The position numbers were made by a program, and so were the translations under genes. Positions 1 to 12,403 of a stretch of 64,000 nt of DNA are shown here, piece after piece. This stretch comes from Lenzites betulinus. Taxonomy: Eukaryota > Basidiomycota > Agaricomycetes > Polyporales > Polyporaceae. Positions within the stretch are counted from its first letter, which is position 1. Each line of letters begins with the position of its first letter. The stretch spans positions 434,001 through 498,000 of the forward strand of contig JABYQU010000012.1 of NCBI GenBank assembly GCA_022264855.1, written 5' to 3'. The notes beneath the pieces were generated by a model. It worked only from the letters and a program-made list of their open reading frames with translations. It had not been told where the DNA came from and made no database searches.

Positions 1-455
1 TAGAGGACTAGGCTGTGATGTGAGTTACCGTTCGTCCCATGTGAATCAGAGCGCAGAAACAGACCGCAGCCCATGCGCAGACAAAAGATGTCACTCACAT
101 TCTTCGTTTTCTTATCGCCTACATAACGATATGCACGCGGGCGGACCGCGTGCACAACCATTATGAATTCATATGCCCTAAAGAGAACCCTTTGGCGCGT
201 TATGAGAGAGACCTTGAGAATTTCAGCGGCTTGAGAATGGAGCTGATTCTAACCACACATTTACAGCCCTTCATGCTGCCAGATCAGCGAGAAAAAATCA
301 TACCCAATGAAGATTTACAACCAATTTTCAGTCAAACGCATAGGTATACTGACAAGGGCAACCCCGATACACGACGTTCCTGTCAGCCCGGGCTTCTGAA
401 GATGAATCTACGAGTGGGATCGATGCTCGAGCTGTGCGATTGCCTAAAATCAGGA
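1..455. other. Intergenic, nothing recognised
   Basis: No open frame here has splice sites or family resemblance that I can support. It is the region downstream of the small secreted protein gene on the minus strand. Confidence 0.6.
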
Positions 456-1263
456 TCATAGCACAAGTGCAGCACCGAAGGCTACGCTTCCTAGGATTGC
501 TGCTGCGCCCGCCCACAGACCACGAGGGATGTCTGCGAGCCGTTGCCCGGCGCTATCGTGCGACATATCTACTCAGTATGAATTCATGCAGTGGATCGAA
601 TGTACTCACTTTGGAACAGCGGTAAACACCTCGCCACCAAAGATAGTAGTGGCTCCCGCAGTGCCTGTGGCGAGGGTGATCTCCTGGTTGCCACCAATGG
701 AGGATACCTTCACTACCGGCGTGGAGTTGATAGCTATAATGGGAGTGAGCATGCAGTGATACACTTCGAACGAAACTTGCGTGGACGTACTGGTCACCAC
801 GGGTGTGAGCTGCGTTGCAGTACCGATCGCCTCAGAGGCCTCCGCCAAAGCAAGGGAAGCTATGCAGATAATTGTGCTTAGTCCGACACCTTGTTTAGGT
901 AAAAAACCAAGGGCGCATACCTTCAACTTGGAGGAAAGTCTCGGTGCCAACTGTCGTTGGGTATCAGGCTCGTCATCTTGAACACCATGCTGATATATGC
1001 TGCTCACCAATAGACTGGAAGATGGACGAGTGGGCATCGATGAAGGAGGCAAGAACCGCGATGGACACTGTGCCAGTTGGGACGACCAGGGTGGACGTAC
1101 CACCCGGCAAGGTGAACGTCTCGACTGCATAATTATGTATTGTCAGGGGGAGTGACGATGGAAACAGCGATGAGCGAAACTTACAACCGTTATCGCGCTT
1201 TTCGGGAGCAGCTTGAACGGCTACGGCAGCGAGAGCAAGTAGAGCGGCGAGCTTAGACTGCAT
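456..1263 (-). CDS. Small secreted GPI-type protein, copy A
   Basis: The start at 1263 gives a clear signal peptide (MQSKLAALLALAAVAVQAAP) ending before a Lys-Arg, so it probably enters the secretory pathway and is cut by a Kex2-type protease. Introns follow the first exon (donor GTAAGT) and recur roughly every 30-40 codons. The last exon, in phase after the GEVFTAVP exon, ends in a hydrophobic tail (WAGAAAILGSVAFGAALVL) before the stop at 456-458, as expected for a GPI-anchor signal. The body is rich in Ser, Thr, Val and Ala and has no known catalytic domain. It is a clear paralogue of the gene at 24129-25108: both share SSIGG, ITLATGTA and a PRGL..AG..LGSVA.G tail in the same exon order. 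Role unknown; a cell-wall or surface protein is the likely inference. Confidence 0.75.
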
Positions 1264-2516
1264 CGTATATCACTAGTGGCTGGGTATTAGGAGGGAGGTA
1301 CTGTTGGGGCGAAAAGCTTGTGGGTATTGGACAGTCGGAGACGTCGTGTAAAGCCCGATGGCAATGCTTATATGGTTAGCTAGGGCGCATCATATTCGAC
1401 TTCGACGATGACTCGTGGGTGGCATGGCGTATCGGTACCGCGCGTTAGAAGTCTCGATAGACAGATCGCAGGCGTTCTGGTCGCTCACGGGGTATCAGGG
1501 ATGCATCCGAGCGCTGGGATTTATACAGAAAATAAGCCTGGACCAGGCACAAGGAAGCTTCAACTGGGCGGGCGAACCAACGAACACCGCCTTTTCGTAT
1601 ATGTGAGTGATTCTCGCACCATCTTCCAGTCCCATGGTTACGGCACACAGTCCTTGTGAGACCGTCGGCGTATAGATCCTCGCCCGCAAATATTATGTCT
1701 GCAGTGGGCTCAGAGTGCGGAAGACGCGTGGACAGTGGAAGTGCGATCCGTTGCAAGAGGTCCTGAAAGTACCAAATTAGCTTGTAAGATTGTTAAAGGG
1801 CGAGTTCAGACTTACAACGTAACTCTATCAGGGGTTACCTTGAGGATCCTCAAGTAGAGGTTGAAATCCAGGTATCATCTTTCAAACATACGCAGCTCTT
1901 ATGAATAGTAACAGAATCGCGATTTTCGAGCGTTCTGGTGTAGCTCACTGATGAACGACAGACACGCTTATGCCTCACGGTGCAGGCCCGGTATACTCGA
2001 CGGGACCCGCGCCGGTGCCCTCAGGCTGTACTGTTCAGGTTACGACTAGTCGGTATACTTAGTGTACCTTCGACGTTACCCGGAAGTACTCATGAATTTT
2101 TCCTGATGTGCGCGTGAGTGTCCATCTTCCGAGCACATCCTACGCGCAGCTCGCGTCTGAGAATCCTGAAGGTGTAGAGCTTACCTCCACTATTTGCCCT
2201 GCAGGGCGGGACCATGGCTCAAGAATCGTCGGACCTGGTCGATGCTCCCCAACCCTCTGAAGCCATGATAGACCTTCAAGGTGAGCGTAGCTACACATCA
2301 GACAGTGTCGTACCAGCTGCTTTGCCAGGGTGGTTATACCATCGTGGAGGGGTGTCGGGTAGAGACACTGTTGTTGTTGGGCGCCTGCGCGCCCGCCTCT
2401 GTTTACGACGTGACTAAAACGCGTTACAGACGCGTTTCTTGTGACATGCGTGACAACAGGCCTCTCGCGAGCGGCGTGGGCCAGCATATTGCTGCAGCTC
2501 TTTCCTGCTTTCCGTC
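1264..2516. other. Divergent intergenic region
   Basis: This 1.25-kb stretch lies between two divergent genes, secreted protein copy A and the importin. Apart from the TATA box at 1367-1376, I see only short unconnected open frames without convincing splice sites. Confidence 0.5.
1367..1376 (-). promoter_or_regulatory. TATA box of secreted protein copy A
   Basis: The minus strand reads CCATATAAGC about 105 bp upstream of the ATG. The same spacing and a TATAAGC core are seen in front of its paralogue at 24129. Confidence 0.5.
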
Positions 2517-5500
2517 ATGGCTTCTTCAGAAATTGCCCAATGTTTGTCTGCAACGCTTTCCCCTGACACGAATACGCGGATCTCTGCGGAGCTAAAGCTC
2601 GGAAGTCTGCTAAAAACACCAGGCTAGTCGTCCCGAAGAAATCTGATGTGGGTGGCGGGAACTCATCCTAGACGCGTCTTGTAGAGGCCGGATTGGCTTT
2701 ATCGCAGCTGGTGCTGGTCTCTGAAGTTGATTTGTCTTTACGACAGATGAGTTTGACGCGTCTTTCGGTTGCCGAATTTCGCTTGATGATCCAGTTATCC
2801 TAGCACTCAGCTGCTATTATTCTGAGGAAGTACATCACCGAGCACTGGTCGCCTTACTTCCCTCAGTTCAAGGGTTCTGCACCATCTCCCGAGGTATGTG
2901 TCCGTTTCTGCTTCCATAAGATCCTCAGAGGGATCAGAGGAGTCACATGTCAGTACATGAGATGTACCGCGAAGTATCACGGTCGCTTGCCTATGATGCA
3001 GCTTCTCATGAGGTCTCAACTGCTGACGTTGACATTATTTAGGTGAAGACACAGATCCGACAAGCTCTATTCCAAGGACTATCCGATCCCATCCGCAAAA
3101 TTCGCTCCCTTTGTGTATGTTCTTCGATTCCTGCAGCCCATATACATATATGGATATAACCCCCTAGGCCCACGCCATATCCTCCATAGCGAATTGCGAC
3201 TGGCCCGATGAATATCCAAATCTTCTTTCCTCCTTGATCGGCCTCCTCTCATCGCTGTCTCCCGACTCAGTCCATGGCGCCATGCAAGTCTTCACTGAGT
3301 TCATCAAATCAGACCTTACAGAAGACCAACTGCTTCCTGTCCTCCGCCAGCTGCTTCCCGTTCTCGTCAATATCCTAGGCACCCCTGATGTACGTTTCGG
3401 ACTACATGTCCAAAATGTCAAGCTGACGAGTTTTACAGCAACACTCTCCTCTTACTCGTTCACGGACAATCTCAGTTTTCCGTCAATGCGTCGAGTCCCT
3501 CTACATGGTAAAAGAACAATACCCTGATGCAGTCAAAGAAGCGACTGCGACCGTCCTTCCTGTGTGGCTGGACGCGTTTAAGACACTTCTGAACATAGAC
3601 CCTCGTCGCGACGTTGAAAACACTCCAAACTGGGACGGTTTGGCTATCCGTATCCAGGTTTTCAAGGTTAAGAGTTTCAAAGAAGGCTTTGAACACTGGC
3701 GCTGAATCCTCGCTGCAGACACTAGACACTATCCAGACGTCATTCCCTCGAGCCCTTACTTCTCATCTCCAGGACCTGCTTTCTGCCGCCCTCGTGCATC
3801 TAACGGCGCTTTTCCCCACATTCTCGAACTACTACCTTCAGTCCTCAGCCTCGGTTCCTCGCTCGAGTGAGGATGAAACTATCGAGCTGACTCAGCTAGT
3901 ATGTCCCATGCTTGACTTCATCGCGAACGTCGCCCGTTCGGGCAAGGCCAAGGACTGGTTTGAGGGTCCAAACTTGTCGGGACTGATCAGTAACGTGTTC
4001 AGCTGGGTGCAAATGACCAGCGATGATGTGAGTTCTTACAGCCGCGGATCCACGGTCCTTGAAGCTAACACAACTATCCAGGAAGAGGAATGGGTAAACA
4101 ATGCGAACGCGTTCGTTGCGCAGGAATCGGACGACACGTTGTTCTACAGCGTACGCATGGCTGGGTTTGACCTGCTAGCTGTGAGTCAGTCCACCCGTTG
4201 GCTATACAATAATTGACAGAACCTTCTACAGGTTTTAGTAGAGAGGTCACCGGTACCCACCGCCTCCCTCTTCCAGTCCACCATCCACCGCGTAGTTGGG
4301 GAGTCCGAACAAACCCGGAATGCCGGTGGCCAAGATTGGTGAGTTCATCCCTCGACATGACTGTGGGCAGCATTTGACATTTTTTTGCAGGTGGCGCGCG
4401 CTTGAGGCTTCGCTTGCTGCAATAGGCTCCCAAGCGGAGGATTTGCTCGATATAGTGGACGACGAGCGCGATTCTGGGCGAGCGAAACCTATTGATATCG
4501 AATCCATCCTCTCCAACGTCATCCCTAACTATCTCGGCCTATCCCGTATGTCCTGTTACCTTTCATGTGCGCCGTCGAGCCGTTAAACTTAAGGGGCATA
4601 GAGTTTCCGTTCTTGCAGGGTCGCGCGTTTGTATTCGCGAGTCAATACGCTAAACTCCTCCCCAGCCAGCTGGCCATGCAATACCTGGATGCTGCTGTGC
4701 AAGTACTCGAGGCCACGGAGGCAGGCATCCCGGTCAAGGTCTCCGCTGTCAAGGCTATTCACAAGTATGCCAACCTTTCCCTGATCGTCTCCACCACCAG
4801 CCTCACTTTTTTTATCCTAGCTTCTGTCAAAACATCGACGATGCGGTTGCAGTACCCATGGCACCTCGCATCGCAAAAGACATCGGGCCTTTCCTTCCCG
4901 TAACGTCCGAGGACACGTTGACCCTCGTTCTCGAGACCCTTGCAGTCGTCGTGCAAATTGACGATGGCAAGTGGATTACCGAGGACCTTGCCCGCTCCAT
5001 TGTTGTCGCCATTCTTGACGTCTGGATGAAGAACAACAAAGGTATACATCATATTGTGCCCCGGTCATATTTTATTCATCCTCATCTTCGTAGATCCAAT
5101 CTTCATTTCCATTCTTACCGACGTACTTGAGTCGCTCGCGTCGTCCCCGTCTCCTGGCGTCTATCAAGCCGTTGTACGACAGGCTTTGCCACCACTGTGT
5201 AACGCAATTATGGCTTCGACTGCGGCAGACTCATGGATCGCCAGTGCTGCCATCGACTTGGTGAGCAGCTTGGTGAGTGGTGCGCCAGAGAGTGGCCTTG
5301 GCGACGGCTTCTTGGCAATGCTCGCCCCAAGCTTGTTCTCATGTCTTGGGAACGCGGAGGATCGGGATGTCATCCAGGTAGATAACAAGCAGTTGCTTGC
5401 CATTCAGAGCACGCTCATCATATACTTTGTAGAACGGCATCGCCTGCATCACGTTGCTCATTCGCAAGGACATCGATCAGCTTGTCTCTTGGTCTGACCC

Positions 5501-6759
5501 TACCACCGGCCAGTCGGGACTTGACGGAGTTTTGGCTGTCATCGCGAAACAGCTGCAAAGCGAGGACGAATCTGGCGGATTGGTGATCGGCGACCTGCTC
5601 ATCCACCTTTTGCGACGAGCGGGCGAAGCGGTGCTTCCTGTTCTACCTCAGCTCCTTCAAGCAATGGTCACACGCATGAAAACTGCGAAGACAGCGACGT
5701 TCTTGCAGGTGCTTTGTTGGTCTTCATGATAAAGTTAGGCAGGTCACTAACGGGATGTGCTCTGCTTGTAGAGCCTCATCATCCCCTTCGCGTTCCTGAT
5801 CCACAACCAGCGCGACACGGTGCTGTCGCTTCTCGAGAGCACAAATGTAGACGGCCGTTCAGGACTCGACATCTTCATCCAGACATGGTGCGAGAACGCA
5901 GAAACCTTCCAAGGCTTCTGGCCGACACGCATCTCCGTGCTCGCGCTCTCGTCCCTCTTCGCAAGCGAGCGCCCGAGCTTGCAGCAACTGCTCGTCAAGG
6001 GCGACATCATCGTCAAGCCTGAGACGAAGAACGGTAAGCAGCGCCTTCCTTCTGTTGCTTTGCCTGGGTTCGAGGCACTGAGACGGGCGATGGTCTGCAC
6101 GCAGTGATCATGACGCGCTCAAAGACGAGGCAGAGTACGCTTCTTGGCTCAATTTCCGGCGCTGGCTGGGAAGGACGTGCTGTCGCTGACTTGCGCTAAT
6201 CCGTTTATAGCCCCCACGGAGTTCACGTCCGTGCCGTTCCCTGTCAAGGCGCTCAAGATCCTCGTGCATGAGCTGCAGTCGGGAGGCGAGGCCGCGTCGA
6301 TGGGCTTCAACGCCGCGGATGTCGCTGAGCTCGACTCCGACGATGGGGTACGTTGGCTCAGTCACCAACTCGTCGCGCAGAGCTAACGCGGCTATTGTTG
6401 TGCTACAGGACGAGGAATGGACGGAAGAAGAAAAGCTGAACCAAGGTTTCAAGGCGGACGAGTTTGCTTTCCTGTCCGATATGCTTGGCCCGCGTGGGAT
6501 GGCATTCGACAATGACGAGGCGCTCGAAGAGAACGACGACGAGGACCTCAAGAACGACCCCGTCTCCACCATGGATATGCAGGTGCGCCATGATCGTGCG
6601 GACCTCGAGCGGTTCCGATACCAACGTTTACCACAGGCACACCTGCTGGGGTTCCTGAAGGAGTGCGCGGCACGGAATACAGGCAACTTCTCCGCCGTGG
6701 TCGAACAGCTGACTCCGGAGGAGGTCCTGGTCGTGCACAAGGCCGTAAACGCGCGGTAG
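2517..6759 (+). CDS. Importin-9/Kap114-type karyopherin beta
   Basis: This is a nuclear transport receptor of the importin-beta superfamily, moving cargo such as histones or ribosomal proteins through nuclear pores with Ran. The N-terminus (MASSEIAQCLSATLSPDTN) followed by AGLALSQLVL, IILRKYITEHWSPYF and SSIANCDWPDEYPNLLSSL is the importin-beta N-terminal Ran-binding region with the HEAT repeats after it. An acidic stretch (ALEENDDEDLKND, near 6520) close to the C-terminus is typical of importin-9. There are about 20 short introns and roughly 1,000 codons, the usual length of the family. Intron 1 appears to be of GC-AG type (GCTAGT...TTGTAG), which joins KTP to EAGLALSQ. Intron 2 uses a GTTTGA donor. 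The last exons give LKECAARNTGNF and end AVNAR-stop. The gene looks intact. Confidence 0.85.
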
Positions 6760-7384
6760 ATGGATGTACGAAGCTTTCGGATCTTGTTGTGCTGTTGGAA
6801 TGAAGACCCTGTCTGACATGTAGTGAATCCCACCTGTGATGAATGTGATTGTGCGCTCGACGTGCGTATACACCCTCACAGCGAGGCATGTACGCAGCAT
6901 AGCTGCCCGCAAGCATATACGGGTGCGGCATGCCGTTATCATCGTTCTCTCGGGAGTTAAAATGAAAGCAGTTGGTAGGGCCCTGGGATGCCGGTACGCG
7001 TGCTCCCATGCACGCCCACCAAGTACCCACGAGCTCCGGCTCCGCTCACTTCACCGTTGCCACCGGCTGCGATTAAACTCCCTGACATGTTATGTCCGCG
7101 ATTTTCATGCATGCGTATGACGTTGAGCATGTTTTGCAGCTCGGGCATAACGGGGCCCGTGCTGCCTCACACGAGCGTACAGAAGCACCCACAACTCGGA
7201 AGGTGGTGAAGACTTCCAGCTTTCAATCTTCCAGCATGCAGTAGTCGGAATGTGGTGTGTGCATGTCTGCGACTACGAGACGAGGTCGTCTGGTATACAA
7301 ATGGCTGTATAAATACAATAAACAAAATCCTGTGCAAGCCAAATGAGATGAGCGTAACGTATCGTGCCTCTAGTGATGTGGCCC
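6760..7384. other. Convergent 3' intergenic region
   Basis: Both flanking genes end here, the importin from the left and the SR-rich protein from the right. Nothing gene-like was seen. Confidence 0.6.
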
Positions 7385-9062
7385 TCAGAATCCTTCCTTG
7401 CCCATGTCCCACTCCCGCACCGAGCCGCGTTTCTTGTACTCAATGTCCAGCGCGCTGACCTCTCTCTCAGTGGCCTTTGACTTATCCTTTCCTTTGCTCT
7501 TGTCCTTCTCCTTGCCGATACCCCAGCGCTCCATCGCCTTCTTATCTTCCTTGTCCTGTCGCCGCAGGCGAATGAGCTCGAGCATCGCGTCCCACCCCTC
7601 GAACTCAGCGTCGCTGATGAGGCCCGTCGCGGGTATCGTGGGCACGGCGAGCGGCGCGACGTCCAGACGCGGGTCGTACGTCTCCTCGAAGTACTTGTCC
7701 ATCTTCGACGGGAGGCTGTGCGCAGGTGGTGGAGAGGAGGGCCCGACGGATGGCGAGTGGGAGCGTGATCGTGAAGGCGTGCGGGAGGAGCGGAGGGTGT
7801 GAGAGGAGGACGAGCCGGGTTTGGAGAGCGCGGCGCGTCGGGAAGACTTGTGGGTACGTTCGCGGGTGTGGGAGGGAGACCGGCTACGGGCGCGCCGAGA
7901 GGAGGAGGGCGCGGGCGATGGGGAGGAGTGGTGCCGCCTGCGCCGTGAGCGGGGCTCAGGTGTGCGGCTGCGGCTGCGTTCTGGGGAGGGAGAGCGAGCA
8001 CGTCGCGGGGGTGGGGAAGCCGGTCGGTCCGCCTTGGACTTGCCTTTCCGCTTCAACCGCGCGCGAAGCTCATCTTCGCGTGAGAGGGTATCGCGCGCCC
8101 CCGACTTCTCGCTGGGTACCTTCTCAGAAGGCGCATCTTCTTCCACTCGGGATGGTGACGGGGTGCGTGAGGGTGATGGCCGGCGTGAACGTCGCCGAGA
8201 GAGATCAAGTTCGAGAGATGGAGAGCGCCGTGTAGCGGATGGTGTGCGACTCGGGTGACGGCGATGTGGACGTTCAGGAGTGAGCTCCCGTTTCTTCCGC
8301 TGGGGACGCTCGTCTCCTTCGTCACCGCTGCGATCCGGGGAATGACTGCGTTTCCGGTCTCGGCGAAGCCGTCTGCTCTCTTCGCGTTCTTCCTCGTCTG
8401 CGTGGCGTCTTGAGTGTCTGTGGCGACTACCCTCTCGCCGAGAATGGTGGTGGCGCCTGCTCTCCCTCTCCGGCGAACGATGTCTGTGCCGCCGCTCACG
8501 CTTCTCCGACCGTCGCTCTCGGTCGTCGTCTCGGTCGTCTCGCTCCCAGCTCCGCTCTCGCCGCTTCCTGTCACTCCGCCGATCTCGGTCCCAGTTGTCG
8601 GCCGACCCCGACTTTCCATCGCCCCGCCGTCGCCTGAGTCGCTCTGCCTCTGCCGCCTCCTCTGCACGGGCTCTCCGTTCGTTGCGTTCTTGCTCTTCGC
8701 GCTCTAACCGAGCCTCTTGTGCAGCAAGGGCTTGGGCGCGTAGGATGCTCTTGTTGTGGTCATCTGTGTTCCGGATTATGGAGGACAGGAAACGTTTGTT
8801 CGGCTTTGGCGCGTTGCTGTCAATGCTGAGAGGTGTATGGTGCGTTAGTGGAACTCGATTTGGTCATTCAATCATGTACGCACTTGCGGGAAATGTACGC
8901 GCGAATCCCGTCTTGTCGGTACCGCTCGGCCTTCTGCTTGGCCTCCTTGAGAATGAGTTCGGCAACGTGGCGGTCGAGGTCGTCGTCCTGCACAGTCTGC
9001 GCAAGAGAGGAGCCCATCTGCGCCCGTACGAGGTTCGAGACGACGGAGGAGAGCGTCGACAT
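7385..9062 (-). CDS. Arg/Ser-rich nuclear protein, splicing-factor-like
   Basis: Two exons. The short first exon begins MSTLSSVVSNLVRAQMGSSL and is joined through a GTGCGT...CTCAG intron to a long second exon that runs in one frame to the stop at 7385. After a conserved N-terminal part (NKRFLSSIIRNTDDHNKSIL, then a charged Glu/Arg/Ala helix) comes a long stretch of RS, RD and RE dipeptides and SPSP repeats. The C-terminus is a compact conserved segment (MDKYFEETYDPRLDV, then LISDAEFEGWDAMLELI). The composition is that of SR-type proteins in pre-mRNA splicing or nuclear speckles, but there is no RRM and I cannot assign a named orthologue. It is divergent from malic enzyme copy 1, with 425 bp between the two starts. 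Confidence 0.7.
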
Positions 9063-9487
9063 GTTCGTGAACGGTGCTAAGCCAGAGTCGAGTGTACAAG
9101 ACGCCACCGAGCACCGCACAGCCGTGTTTTGCCATGTTTACATTGTGGCAGACCGCGGTTCGCGACGCGTGCTTCCGAGTCTTCGAGCGCCTAAGCTTCT
9201 CGCGTCGAATCCTACCTCCCCAGCGTTATACACCATCTCAAGTGCTGCGCCGGCCGTCTCATCTGGTATACAACCCGAGTTCCCATCTCAGCACACGCCC
9301 CTGTCCGACCTATAAACAGACGGATGCTCCTCATGTTGCAGTGGTGTTCTCTCTCGGCTCTTGGGCCGCATTTAGACCGCTGCGGTATCATCCGGGGTCA
9401 CGGACGTCATGGCTAGATGGGGCGGCTGCACGAGTCGCAATTGTTAATCAACGTTCCGACAGGAATCTCTTTCTCATCTCGACCACC
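9063..9487. other. Shared divergent promoter region
   Basis: This 425-bp stretch separates the starts of the SR-rich gene (minus) and malic enzyme copy 1 (plus). The malic enzyme frame stays open upstream to 9074 and is arginine-rich there, so a longer N-terminus cannot be excluded. Confidence 0.5.
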
Positions 9488-12403
9488 ATGACCAGCGTTG
9501 CCGACTCACAGCTCACGCACCGCGTATCCCTCCACGGCGAAGCCATCCTGACCAGCCCGCGCTGGAACAAGGGCACTGCGTTCTCTATCGATGAGCGCAA
9601 GGCTTTTGGACTCACCGGCCGGCTCCCATTCAGAGTCAATACCCTTGACGAGCAATGCGACAGGGCCTACGACCAGCTGTTGTCCCGCGAAGAACCGCTA
9701 CGGAAGAACACCTTCCTCCAGAGCTTGAAGGACCAGAACTGGGTCCTCTATTACGCCCTTCTCTCAAGACACCTGAGGGAACTGATCCCGATCATTTACA
9801 CGCCCACGGAGGCGAGTACACTGGTGGTCTCCCCGTCGGTTTAGCTCACAGAGGGCGCGCGGCGTAGGCGGAAGCGATCTCCAACTACTCGCATCTCTTC
9901 CGCAGGAGCGAGGGCCTGTATCTCACCTTCCCTACCCAGGACTCGATGGAAGAGGACTTTATCGAGCAAACCAGAGGCCGTCAGATAGACCTCATCGTAT
10001 GTTCCGATGCAGAGCAGATTCTCGGCATCGGCGACCAAGGCGTTGGGGTAAGCCGTATAGTGAACATTGCCTTCCCGTCTCCGATTAACCAAGGGGCGCG
10101 TATACAGGGCATCGGCGTGAGTGCATAGTGCTTCACTTATCGCCGACGGATCAGCATCGTGTCAACTGCCTGGACCAAAGCCGGACCTCCAGTGGACTGA
10201 GCGAACGATCTCGAGCTGTATGACGCTGCCAATACTCGCGTCATACATCTCGAGATATCGTCCAACGTGATGCGCATGGCAATTGAGCGGCGTTAGAAGG
10301 GTTGTTTGATTCTTATGCGCTAAGTTAAGACGGGTGTCAAGTTGTCGCAGCTCCTCTACGAGAGCAAAGCTTGCATCTCTCATCACTTGAGGTTGCGCCC
10401 ACGCAACCATATAATGGTTCATATCATCCCCCTGCCGGTGTCATGCCGCGAAGGTCTAGTATTATACACGATGGAGGAGGCTGTATGAGCGAAGTGGAAG
10501 CACTAAGTATCTGGGCCCCAGGCAAGATAGCCAGGTCCGGCTTGCAGGAGGAAAGAGGATCATTCCGTGCTATCTGCACAACTCGTCCCGACTTGACTTG
10601 GACCTGGTTTGACGTTCAAACATTGGGTCTCCTTGCGGGGCGCCAGGCACAAATCGGTATCGGGATTCACCTCTGTGGCCCGTGAACCGACCCTCGGTTG
10701 TCCTTCTCTTGTCCGAAACATGTCTCGGTCTCTCATCGCAGACAACAGATCTCGACAGCCAAATCAGCAATCTATACGTGAGACCGAACTAGCTGGCGGT
10801 CTTGTCCGATCCCTGACCCATCCACAGTCTGCTCGCGGGAGTGGATCCAGGCAAGGCCCTGAGCGTGACCCTGGATGTAGGAACCGATAACGAAGACTTG
10901 TTGAATGACCATCTGTACGTCGTAAGTAAAACGGACGTGCTGCATTCTGTCAACCGGTAGTTAAACACCCGGATTTTCGGGCAGGGGTGGCCTCACAAGC
11001 GCGTACGCGGCGAAGAGTACGACCAATTCATCGACAAGTGAGTGTCACAATTCCCTGCATTGTTCTACGCCCGCGCCGACACCGCTACGATTGCAGATTT
11101 GTGCAGTTGGTCCGTAAATATCACCCACACTGCCTGCTCCATTTCGAGGACTTCGGCGTCACGAACGCGAAGCGGCTGCTGGACAAATACCGCGACAAAC
11201 ATGCCGTCTTCAACGACGACGTGTACGTCACGCCTCTGGCGTCGGCAAACCACCCTTGACGCGCTCAACTCTTCTCTGAACAGGCAGGGAACCGGGGCGG
11301 TGACGCTCGCGTGCATCATGTCCGCCGTCGGGGTGACGAAGTCGAAGCTCGCCGATCAGCGATTCGTCGTCTTCGGCGCAGGCTCCGCCGGGCTCGGTAT
11401 CACGCGCCAGCTGCGCGACGGCATGGTCGCCATCGACGGCGTGGACCAGGCGGAGGCCAACAAGCGTTTCTTCCTCATCGACCGCTTCGGGCTCATCAAG
11501 GCCTCGCTCGGCGCGGAGAAGATCCGGGAGGGCCTCCAGGAGTTCGTGCGCGCGGACGCCGAGTGGGCGGACGTGCCCGCGAACGAGCGGGGCGAGATCG
11601 GGCTGCTCGAGGTCGTGCGGAAGGTGCGCCCGACGGTGCTCATCGGGTGCTCGACGCGCGCGGGCGCGTTCTCGGAGGCCGTCGTGCGCGCGATGGCGCA
11701 GGGCACCGAGCGCCCGATCATCCTCCCGCTCTCGAACCCGAGCAGGCTGCACGAGGTCACGCCGCAGGACGCGAACGACTGGACGGCGGGGAAGGCGCTC
11801 CTCGCCACGGGGAGCCCCTTCCCGCCCTGCAAATTGCCGAACGGGAAGGAATACGTGTGAGTGCGCCCCCATCCCCCTTTTCCACCTCACATCTCCCTTT
11901 GGCACCCGCGCGCCCCTTCCCGGCGCGCGCGGCGGGGAAGACGCGTGCTGACGTGACACCCCCTTCCCCCACGCTGCGCCTCCCCGGCCACGCCCACAGC
12001 GTCGCAGAATGCAACAGTGAGCACCGAGCAGCCCGCTTCTTTCTCTGCCCGCCTTCTGACCGCCCGACCCCGCGCAGACGCGCTCATCTACCCCGGGCTC
12101 GGCCTGGGCGCGGTGCTCGCGCAGGCGCGCACGATGACGGACACGATGATCATCGCGGGCGCGCGGCGGCTCGCGTCGCTCGCGCCCGCGCTCGGCGACC
12201 CGGACGACGCGCTGCTGCCGGACTTCGGCGACGCGCCCGCGGTGAACTACGAGGTCGCGGTCGCGGTCGTCGAGCAGGCGATCGCGGAGGGCAGCGCGGG
12301 CGTCGGGTGGGCGACGGACGAGGTGCGCGCGCGCGTGCAGGAGGCGCAGTGGAAGCCGCTGTACGGCACGTACGTGTATGATCCGGAGGGCGGCAGGGCG
12401 TAG
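9488..12403 (+). CDS. Malic enzyme, copy 1
   Basis: Oxidative decarboxylation of malate to pyruvate with NAD(P)+. Family landmarks in order: KGTAFSIDERKAFGLTGRLP, LRELIPIIYTPTE, ILGIGDQGVG, VTLDVGTDNEDLLNDHLYV, HFEDFGVTNAKRLLDKYRD, FNDDVQGTGAVTLA, the dinucleotide-binding loop VVFGAGSAGLGI, FSEAVVRAM, PIILPLSNPSR, ALLATGSPFPP, VAECN and ALIYPGLGLGA. The start MTSVADSQLTHRVSL matches the beginning of copy 2. The intron after IYTPTE seems to have a GC donor (GCGAGT). The intron between GIG and ISTAK is 632 bp, about ten times the usual size. Compared with copy 2 it has extra introns at GIG/ISTAK, IDK/FVQL and KEYV/VAECN. The 3' half is very GC-rich. All catalytic landmarks are present, so it is probably functional. 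Confidence 0.88.
10117..10748 (+). other. Oversized 632-bp intron in malic enzyme copy 1
   Basis: The donor GTGAGT at 10117 follows GGC ATC GGC, and the acceptor ACAACAG ends at 10748. The next exon (10749-10777) reads ISTAKSAIY, continuing the conserved malic enzyme sequence exactly. Copy 2 has no intron at this point. The interior has no recognisable gene; an 86-codon minus-strand frame (10162-10422) has no family resemblance. It contains the hairpin at 10209-10255. Confidence 0.8.
10209..10255. repeat. 18-bp inverted repeat (hairpin) inside the intron
   Basis: The left arm TCTCGAGCTGTATGACGC (10209-10226) and right arm GCGTCATACATCTCGAGA (10238-10255) are complementary at 17 of 18 positions, with an 11-nt loop. 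It may be the core of an inserted element or a structured intron feature. Confidence 0.75.

Noticed and set aside
10162..10422. 86-codon minus-strand ORF inside the malic enzyme intron as a nested gene
   Set aside because: No recognisable domain, no splice or promoter signals; not enough to call a gene.
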